DNA of 6,900 nt, from positions 1 through 6,900 of the forward strand of contig RFZT01000127.1 in assembly GCA_009920585.1 (NCBI GenBank), in the 5' to 3' direction. Below are positions 1-5,220 of this stretch, piece after piece (position 1 is the stretch's first letter; every line of letters starts with the position of its first letter). The position numbers and the translations under genes are program-made. The notes under the pieces were generated by a model. It had not been told where the DNA came from. It was given only the letters and a program-made list of their open reading frames with translations, and made no database searches. Source of the stretch: a bacterium (GTDB taxonomy: Bacteria > Verrucomicrobiota > Verrucomicrobiia > Chthoniobacterales > Terrimicrobiaceae).

Positions 1-503
1 CTTTTTTCAAAAAGGGACCGCTGGCGTTCCGTCATGGCATAGCGCAAATCACACTGCGCCACTCCCCACTCAAACAATCCACCCCTCACAGGATTCTCCC
101 GCCGAAAATCACCCGTCAACTCACTATCCAGTCCACAAATAAAGCCAACCCGATAGCCTAGCACTCCGCGCATCGCAACAATCGCGGCCATCCAAGCCGT
201 CCAACCCAAAATAAACACCCATTCCGGCTTTTCCTCGCGAATCACTGAAAAAACACGCGGCATAGAAGCCAGCATCGCCATCGGGTTACCACTATGAAAT
301 TGGCCACCAACGCGAATTTTAACGCCGTCTAAAAATAGTCCGTCCCTTTGCCCCGTATCTCCTCCGAGAATCACCGTTTCAATTCCCCTACCCGCTAGCT
401 CGCGAGCCAAAAGAGCAACCTGCAACTCAGCCCCACCGGAGACCTTGGAGGCGCTCCGCTCCAGAACAAGATGCGCGTAGCTTGAAAGAAAAAGAATTTT
501 CAT
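1..503 (-). CDS. Family 4 (GT-B) glycosyltransferase, N-terminal part, cut by the left window edge
   Basis: An open frame of 167 codons runs from an ATG at 503-501 to the window edge without a stop. The protein begins MKILFLSSYA and continues with VSGGAELQVALLAREL at about residues 21-36. This is the typical opening of a GT4 enzyme: a first beta strand, then a glycine-rich loop and the helix that hooks over the acceptor. A strand-like ETVILGGD follows at 42-49 and a hydrophobic WVFILGWTAWMAAIVA at 95-110. DLRYAMTERQRSLFEK at 152-167 matches the family position where the N-terminal Rossmann domain reports a 'T-x-x-Q' segment. The sugar-nucleotide-binding C-terminal domain lies outside the window, so donor and linkage cannot be judged. 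The start lies 2 bases after the TAG of the upstream gene, which implies translational coupling. Only a weak ribosome site is visible. I am sure it is a gene and fairly sure of the family; the exact role is unknown. Confidence 0.88.
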   Translation of the reverse strand, partial: MKILFLSSYAHLVLERSASKVSGGAELQVALLARELAGRGIETVILGGDTGQRDGLFLDGVKIRVGGQFHSGNPMAMLASMPRVFSVIREEKPEWVFILGWTAWMAAIVAMRGVLGYRVGFICGLDSELTGDFRRENPVRGGLFEWGVAQCDLRYAMTERQRSLFEK

Positions 504-505
504 CT

Positions 506-1423
506 CTAAACAATCGAAAGACCACTTCGTGCAGCAATGATTTTTCTCAAAAATTTTGTCCCCAACTGTGCATCGAGCGCAGCAATAGGGAAAGCTAAGA
601 CCATTGAGAGATTACGAACTGGCGCCGCCTTGATCGACTTCAATAGACAACGGCATCCTTCGGCATTGCGTGAATGTCGAAAAAAGCAACGCGCCGCATT
701 CTCCCAATGCTGGGAAATGACACGTCGTTGGTGGGCTTCCCCCTCGATTAAAAAAGTTGCGTCATGTTTCGCCAAAAACCTCTGCGTAGCCAGATACGTG
801 AAATCCGCATTGGAGGGCGCATTTTCATGGATCAACGCGTACGGTTCAGTCAAAACGTGGAATTGGTGCTTTTGAGTAATACGAAGCATCCAATCCCAAT
901 CCTCAAGGACACGTAGCGACTCATCCTGCATTCCAACAGACTCCAGCACGTTCCTTCGCACAACCGGGGTGCTCGCCCCATGAAAAGATTGTCCAGATTG
1001 CAATCTTCGACTCCAGTCCGAGGGATTTTTTACAATTTCCTCACGTTGCCTTCCATTACGCAATTGATAGATGTGGGAAGTCGCACAACCGACAACATTG
1101 GGATTACTCTCAAGAAAGGCTAACTGAGCAGCAAGCTTACCAACTAGCCACTCGTCATCCGAATCCAAAAAAGCCAAATACTCACCTCGGGCAAATCGCA
1201 TCGCGGCATTGCGAGCCGCAGCCGCCCCCGAGTTCACGTCAAGTCGCGCTATGCGACTATCAGGAAACTCACCACGAACGATCTCCCATGTCCCATCGCT
1301 GGAGGCATCGTCGCCAACTATCAACTCGCATTCACCAACTTGCTGCACACGAATACTAGCCAGCGCACGTTGGATGCAATGCGAACGATTAAAAACAGGG
1401 ATAACGATGCTAACTTTTGGCAT
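506..1423 (-). CDS. Family 2 (GT-A) glycosyltransferase
   Basis: A protein of 305 residues with a complete family 2 motif set. It opens MPKVSIVIPVFN, followed by the nucleotide-binding VGDDASSDGT at 36-45. The metal-binding DSD of LDSDDEW is at 87-89, and LEDWDW at 173-178 supplies the likely catalytic acid/base pair (E174, D175). It has no convincing membrane spans; the C-terminal FPIAALDAQ region is only mildly hydrophobic. It should transfer a sugar from a nucleotide donor to a growing lipid-linked glycan in the cytoplasm or at the inner membrane; the sugar cannot be predicted. I chose the ATG at 1423 because it places the first beta strand at the terminus, as is usual in the family. A TTG at 1444 is in frame, would add seven residues, and has AGGA about 10 bases upstream, so it remains possible. 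The gene follows its upstream neighbour by 33 bases and precedes the GT4 gene by 2. Confidence 0.9.
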   Translation of the reverse strand: MPKVSIVIPVFNRSHCIQRALASIRVQQVGECELIVGDDASSDGTWEIVRGEFPDSRIARLDVNSGAAAARNAAMRFARGEYLAFLDSDDEWLVGKLAAQLAFLESNPNVVGCATSHIYQLRNGRQREEIVKNPSDWSRRLQSGQSFHGASTPVVRRNVLESVGMQDESLRVLEDWDWMLRITQKHQFHVLTEPYALIHENAPSNADFTYLATQRFLAKHDATFLIEGEAHQRRVISQHWENAARCFFRHSRNAEGCRCLLKSIKAAPVRNLSMVLAFPIAALDAQLGTKFLRKIIAARSGLSIV

Positions 1424-1456
1424 GGGCTGACAGTTTATCGCCAAAACTAAGAAATC

Positions 1457-2440
1457 CTATTGAGCTGAAATTCGGTTCAAAGCGGATGCCTCAACTAACG
1501 AATTTAATTGGGATTGCGTTTTAAATCCTCTGCCGACCCACCTAATAAGACATCGGAGGAACTCTGCGGTAAATGGAAAGACCCAGAATAGATTGACACC
1601 CGTAGCTCGGACGATGTTTTGAACAAAAGCTAGGGGCTGGAGAGCTTCGAGAGTACACAGGGTAGCAATCGTGGACTGGCGCGCGTGCCAAAGTCGAAAG
1701 ATGCGCTTGGCGGACTGATCACTGGTTACTTTAAGGTGTTTTTCCGAAATAGTGAGATTTTCGTTGGTGAGGCGACTACTAAGGGAATTGCCGGCGTTCA
1801 TGGTGCGAGATCCTTCATGCCAACGGTAGCGGTAGGTAGAGGCTTCGATATTTACCGCTATGGGCTGAAGTGCAGCAAGCTTGAGGAGGAAGTCACGGTC
1901 GGAGGCCAGCGAGTAGGCTAGATCGAAAGGGCCGACTTTTTTGAAGAGACTCTTTCGGATGGCACGGGCGTTGAGCATGGGCTCACCGAGGGCGATGTTT
2001 TCAAAAGTCAGTGATTTGTCTTCATCGGAAGAACGGATCCACTGCATTTGCCAAAGATTCTCGCCTGTCTGGCGAACCGCCTCGGCCGAGCCAGTAAGAA
2101 TATCGGCCGTTGGGTTTTTTTCGATAGCAGCACGGAATGCTGCCAGAGCTCCTTGGGGCAGCCAGTCGTCGGCTTGAAGAAAGATGAGCCATTCGCCACG
2201 AGCAAAGAAGGCGCCGCGATTCATGGCATCGTAGAGTCCGCGGTCGCGTCCGCTGTGGATGGTTAGGTGAGGGAAACAATGTGCTATCTCGAGCGTTCTA
2301 TCGGACGAGCAGCCATCCATGATCAAATGTTCACACTCTATCCCTTGCCCCATGGCACTGCAGACAGCGTCTTCAAGCGTTCCGGAGGCATTGAGCGTTG
2401 GGGTAATGATGGTGAAAAACGGAGCGACTGGTGGTGCCAT
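1457..2440 (-). CDS. Family 2 glycosyltransferase, WfgS-like subgroup
   Basis: A protein of 327 residues. FFTIITPTLNASGTLEDAV at 8-26 is the first GT-A strand and helix, and MDGCSSDRT at 41-49 is the uracil/ribose-binding loop. SGRDRGLYDAMNRG at 63-76 is the signature of the WcaA/WfgS-like subgroup. LQADDW at 88-93 stands in for the DxD metal site, and SDRDF at 180-184 is the likely catalytic segment. The last 100 residues are less conserved and include a hydrophobic NLFWVFPFTAEFL stretch that may touch the membrane. The predicted role is addition of one sugar to a surface glycan; donor unknown. The ATG at 2440 fits the family start. A TTG at 2467 is in frame and would add nine residues, and neither has a good ribosome site. 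Its coding strand is C-rich with many ATC, CTC, GCC and GAC codons, unlike the G/T-ending neighbours. It follows the widest gap in the window. Confidence 0.9.
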   Translation of the reverse strand: MAPPVAPFFTIITPTLNASGTLEDAVCSAMGQGIECEHLIMDGCSSDRTLEIAHCFPHLTIHSGRDRGLYDAMNRGAFFARGEWLIFLQADDWLPQGALAAFRAAIEKNPTADILTGSAEAVRQTGENLWQMQWIRSSDEDKSLTFENIALGEPMLNARAIRKSLFKKVGPFDLAYSLASDRDFLLKLAALQPIAVNIEASTYRYRWHEGSRTMNAGNSLSSRLTNENLTISEKHLKVTSDQSAKRIFRLWHARQSTIATLCTLEALQPLAFVQNIVRATGVNLFWVFPFTAEFLRCLIRWVGRGFKTQSQLNSLVEASALNRISAQ

Positions 2441-2621
2441 GAAATTTAGAAGAGATCGGTCTATCAAAATTAGGCGCCGAGCCTAACCATTTGAAATCCA
2501 TTTTTAATGGTCGAGCCAATAGAGACCAAAGACGAGATGGATGAGCCAAGAGTTGATTTTGAAGAATTAGTCGGCGGCTTTCATTTCAGCATTTAGTATG
2601 GCATCAAAGCACATCGTTTTT
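2441..2621. other. Widest intergenic gap (181 bases), no confident gene
   Basis: The gap separates the fucosyltransferase gene from the WfgS-like gene. On the minus strand one frame reads MCFDAILNAEMKAAD, a stop, then FFKINSWLIHLVFGLYWLDH and a second stop, which could be the decayed end of a former gene. On the plus strand 2507-2596 is an ATG-to-TAG frame of 29 acidic residues without a ribosome site. A weak promoter-like pair (TTGGTC, 17 bases, TAAAAA) on the minus strand ends near 2503; it is too poor to call. The hairpin at 2470-2486 lies here as well. Confidence 0.5.
2470..2486 (-). other. Small hairpin upstream of the WfgS-like gene, followed by four T
   Basis: TTAGGC and GCCTAA form a perfect six-base stem around a five-base loop. 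Read on the minus strand, the stem is followed by TTTT at 2469-2466. It lies 30 bases before the ATG at 2440. The stem is short and the T run is weak, so this is at best an inefficient terminator or a leader structure, and it may be chance. Confidence 0.35.
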
Positions 2622-3545
2622 TCAAAACCGGTTGTGATGTGCGAACCCTTGGATCTGGAGCGTTTGGTCATTTTTCATGAGCATATGCAGCGGAGCACCG
2701 CCATAGTAGGACGCCCAGAGGGTGAATGTGCTCGGAGGGCCAATCAAATAATCGCAAGCCGCAAGGGCATAGAGATCCGCGATCGGCACGCCGGGGCCTG
2801 CGCTGGCGCTCACACCCGGCAAGCGCAACAGATCATCCACACTTTCGTTTGAGCAGATCAGGAAGCCCACCTTCTTTCCCAGCCAGAGTGCGTTTGCCTG
2901 CTTGAGCCAAGACGCATAGGCATCCCGACCATAAAAAAACTTTCCCCCCAGCCAATTCGCATAGTCCCCTCGACGCACATGCAGACCGACCAGAATATCA
3001 CAACCGATTCTGGCCTGAGTGATATGCCGCTCGACCTCGGCGCGGATGCCCGAATGCGGCGTGAACAGCCTCACCACATCCTTCTTCCTCGACTTGAGCG
3101 CCGCATGCGCACGGAATTTCCAGCCCTTGGCAACTACAAGACGATTCCGCGAGAGAATTCTTTGAAACTCCTCACCGCAGAGATCGAAGTCCTCCTCACT
3201 GTCATCGTGCGAAGCAGCGATGTCCAACACGGCCCACCGTCCAGCAGACCACACCGAACGCAAACTGCGGGATGTCAGAGCATCGAGTGTCCGACAAAAC
3301 AAAAGACGCCAGCGCGTCATGGGCAAACCCTGCCCCTGACGGCAAAAAAAATCATTCTTTAACGCAGGAAAAAACTCCGCGTACGGTCCAAGCGCCGGAT
3401 TCAAAAGAGAAAAACTCATTTCCCAAGCCGCCGCCTGAAAAGCCGCCGCCTGAAAAATACGATTCCCCAACTGTCCCTGCGGCCTCGCCACCAAGACCGC
3501 AGCAAGCTGACGCTGGATCCCTGAATCACTTACAGTCTTTTTCAT
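2622..3545 (-). CDS. Alpha-1,2-fucosyltransferase-like protein (GT11)
   Basis: A protein of 307 residues, close to the usual length of bacterial alpha-1,2-fucosyltransferases. GQLGNRIFQ at 24-32 matches the family's N-terminal GGLGNQLFQ motif. GLHVRRGDY at 187-195 matches the HxRRGDY GDP-fucose-binding motif. ACDYLIGPPSTFTLWASYYGG at 263-283 matches the C-terminal 'D-x-x-I-x-S-x-S-T-F-S-W-W' region, with Leu-Trp-Ala in place of the more common Trp-Trp-Ala. It is predicted to transfer fucose from GDP-fucose to a galactose-type acceptor, with no membrane segment; acceptor specificity is inferred only from the family. The middle third (about 60-180) is divergent. The residues AAAFQAAA at 33-40 arise from a 15-base tandem duplication. 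The start ATG at 3545 lacks a clear ribosome site, and the N-terminus is about 18 residues longer than in many relatives, so a downstream start is conceivable. It lies 71 bases after the DPM-like gene. Confidence 0.8.
   Translation of the reverse strand: MKKTVSDSGIQRQLAAVLVARPQGQLGNRIFQAAAFQAAAWEMSFSLLNPALGPYAEFFPALKNDFFCRQGQGLPMTRWRLLFCRTLDALTSRSLRSVWSAGRWAVLDIAASHDDSEEDFDLCGEEFQRILSRNRLVVAKGWKFRAHAALKSRKKDVVRLFTPHSGIRAEVERHITQARIGCDILVGLHVRRGDYANWLGGKFFYGRDAYASWLKQANALWLGKKVGFLICSNESVDDLLRLPGVSASAGPGVPIADLYALAACDYLIGPPSTFTLWASYYGGAPLHMLMKNDQTLQIQGFAHHNRF
3425..3456 (-). repeat. Perfect 15-base tandem duplication inside the fucosyltransferase gene
   Basis: The unit agccgccgcctgaaa (plus strand) occurs at 3426-3440 and again at 3441-3455 without mismatch, with one matching base on each side. 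It keeps the reading frame and encodes two adjacent FQAAA units at residues 31-40, within the conserved N-terminal motif of the GT11 family. The total length of the motif region still fits relatives, so the repeat may be chance similarity of Ala-rich helix codons or a slippage event. Confidence 0.85.
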
Positions 3546-3616
3546 CGCCAGAACTAGACTTATCGAAGGACTTTTTTTTGTTGAGTTTGTTTCGTAAAAA
3601 AATGGCCGTCAAAATA
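3546..3616. other. 71-base gap before the fucosyltransferase gene
   Basis: The gap is A/T-rich and contains an A8 run (minus strand, 3572-3579) and a T7 run (minus strand, 3596-3602). No GC-rich stem precedes the T run, so it is not an intrinsic terminator. I see no promoter pair or ribosome site that convinces. Confidence 0.5.
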
Positions 3617-4372
3617 TTATTGTTCACTTCGATAATCTCCGCGCGAGAAATACTTCTCCAGCCAGACATAGAGGCAGATGAACAGATAGCGGCTACCCAT
3701 TTCCTTGATCTTGAGTTTTGCCTCACCGGTGCGGCGGTTGCGCCAGGTGATAGGGATAACAGTGAAGGAAAATCCTCGGACTATGGCTTTCAGAGGAAGC
3801 TCGACCGTAATGTTGAAGTGCGGCGAGAGGATCGGGCGTATGCCATCGATCACGGTTTTGCGGTAGGCCTTGAAAGCATTCGTTGTATCGTTGAGTCCAT
3901 GATTGAAGAGAATCCGCACAAATGCATTTGCCAGGCGGTTTACGAATAATTTGATCGATGGATAGTCTATGACACCGCCGCCCTTCATGAAACGGCTGCC
4001 GAAGACGCAATCATAGCCCTCGTTCAACTTGTTCCAGTAACGCACCACATCGCGGCAATCATCCGATTCGTCGGCCATCATGATGACAAGCGCATCGCCC
4101 TTCGCAACATCTAAACCGCATGTGATGGCGCGACCAAAGCCGTTCGGGGCTTTATTTTGTACCGGAGCCAGCGCGGGAACCCGCTCGCGCACCTCCTGAA
4201 GAATCGCCCAAGTTCGGTCCTTGCTGCCGTCATCCACCACCACGATTTCATGAGGCACACCATGCAGCTTGAGCTCCAAATGCAGATGCTCCACCGTGCT
4301 TGCGATGCATCCTTCCTCATCCCGGGCAGGAATGACGATAGAGAGCAATTCCAAATTGGGCTTATTGTTCAT
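3617..4372 (-). CDS. DPM1-like family 2 glycosyltransferase (polyprenyl-phosphate sugar synthase type)
   Basis: A protein of 251 residues that closely follows the bacterial dolichol-phosphate-mannose-synthase-like pattern. LSIVIPARDEEG at 10-21 is the first strand, VVDDGSKDRT at 45-54 binds nucleotide, and MMADESDD at 98-105 is the metal-site region (this subgroup uses M-A-D-x-S-D-D rather than D-A-D). FGSRFMKGG is at 124-132, LNDTTNAFKAYR at 160-171, and FNITVELPLKAI at 186-197. ITWRNRRTGEAKLKIKEMGSRYLF at 208-231 precedes the C-terminal LEKYFSRGDY. It lacks the C-terminal membrane helices of the GtrB type, so it resembles soluble DPM1. It probably transfers a hexose from a nucleotide sugar to a polyprenyl phosphate at the inner membrane face, giving a donor for a GT-C enzyme such as the one at the right of the window; which sugar is unknown. 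The ATG lies 17 bases after the upstream stop, with only a weak ribosome site. Confidence 0.92.
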   Translation of the reverse strand: MNNKPNLELLSIVIPARDEEGCIASTVEHLHLELKLHGVPHEIVVVDDGSKDRTWAILQEVRERVPALAPVQNKAPNGFGRAITCGLDVAKGDALVIMMADESDDCRDVVRYWNKLNEGYDCVFGSRFMKGGGVIDYPSIKLFVNRLANAFVRILFNHGLNDTTNAFKAYRKTVIDGIRPILSPHFNITVELPLKAIVRGFSFTVIPITWRNRRTGEAKLKIKEMGSRYLFICLYVWLEKYFSRGDYRSEQ

Positions 4373-4389
4373 TTTAAAAATTGCCGCTT

Positions 4390-5220
4390 TTATCCAAAAA
4401 TCCGGTAAATGGCCAAGCGCGCCAGTGAATCAACGCCCGCACGCACGCGCTGGGCCAGCGAGCGCCGTGAAGCGGCCGAGCCGGGTGCATAGCGTTTTGC
4501 GATCTCCAGAAACTCCGCGTACGAGTCACCTTGGAGCGTGTAGGATGCCGCGCCACGGTGGATTCGAAATCCGCACAGGGCCTCCCGCAGGATCACGCAA
4601 CCGCCATTTTGGATCAATTGGAACCACATATCGACATCCACCCAATACCGCAGGGTGGCATCGTAACCTCCACGCGCCAGCATGCTTTCACGCCGCGCCA
4701 AACCCGTCACTGGCTCTCCAAGGGGATTGTAGGCCCGGCGAGCACAATCGAGAATGATATCATTTCCAGAATGGTATCCCTCGCTCCAATGGCGCCGCTT
4801 GGGAAAAAGATGGGCGCAGCGGGCCGAGTAAAGGTTCGCTGCAGATACACACAGATTTGCTGCGGGATTGGCCTGCAATGCCTCCGCCTGTTTCTTCAAA
4901 CAATTGGCTTCCAACAGGTCATCCTGCCCCATCATTTTCACAAATTCCCCCTTTGCAGCCATCAAGCACGCATTCCAATTTCCCACCATGCCAAGGTTCA
5001 CCGGATTGCGGGCGATGTTCCATTCCACTTGCGGAAACTCGCGAGCTACTGAGTCGACAAGCTCCAGCGAACCATCCTTTGATACATCGTCGCGCACGAC
5101 GACCTCTAGGGCGATATCCTTCTGCGAAGCCACGGACTCTAGACACACCCGCAAATGTGCCACCCCATTATAGACCGGGATACAAACAGAAATCAGCGAC
5201 TGAAACTCATTGCCAGTCAA
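4390..5220 (-). CDS. Family 2 (GT-A) glycosyltransferase with TTG start
   Basis: A protein of 276 residues from a TTG at 5220. LISVCIPVYNG at 9-19 is the first GT-A strand. VRDDVSKDGS at 42-51 is the nucleotide-binding loop, with Val where most relatives have Ala/Gly. NLGMVGNWNACLMAAKGEF at 75-93 and MMGQDDLLE at 96-104 carry the metal site (QDD instead of DxD, common in this subgroup). YWVDVDMWFQL at 191-201 supplies the probable catalytic Asp. The C-terminus (about 250-276) is a basic, amphipathic stretch ending in AIYRIFG. It should add one sugar to a glycan intermediate on the cytoplasmic side; the donor is not predictable. I chose the TTG because AAAGAGGTGA lies 4 bases upstream and the TTGA overlap with the preceding stop is the usual coupling geometry. 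An in-frame GTG at 5238 would add six residues but has no ribosome site. Confidence 0.9.
   Translation of the reverse strand: MTGNEFQSLISVCIPVYNGVAHLRVCLESVASQKDIALEVVVRDDVSKDGSLELVDSVAREFPQVEWNIARNPVNLGMVGNWNACLMAAKGEFVKMMGQDDLLEANCLKKQAEALQANPAANLCVSAANLYSARCAHLFPKRRHWSEGYHSGNDIILDCARRAYNPLGEPVTGLARRESMLARGGYDATLRYWVDVDMWFQLIQNGGCVILREALCGFRIHRGAASYTLQGDSYAEFLEIAKRYAPGSAASRRSLAQRVRAGVDSLARLAIYRIFG

Noticed and set aside
2613..2624. A AAA AAC slippery heptamer at the end of the fucosyltransferase gene
   Set aside because: It lies after the TGA in the reading frame, so ribosomes would stop before reaching it. The protein end already matches the usual family length.
3572..3602. A8 and T7 runs in the 71-base gap as a phase-variation tract or terminator
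   Set aside because: The runs are short, lie outside any coding region, and no GC-rich stem precedes the T run.
3272..3949. Plus-strand open frame of 225 codons across the fucosyltransferase start, the gap and the DPM-like gene end
   Set aside because: It is opposite two genes with clear family motifs. Its low-complexity Pro/Lys-rich text is the complement of Ala/Phe-rich codons, and it has no family features or ribosome site.
3617..4372. Loss of the DxD metal site in the DPM-like enzyme (ADES in place of DAD)
   Set aside because: M-A-D-x-S-D-D is the normal form in this bacterial DPM-like subgroup, so the enzyme is probably active.
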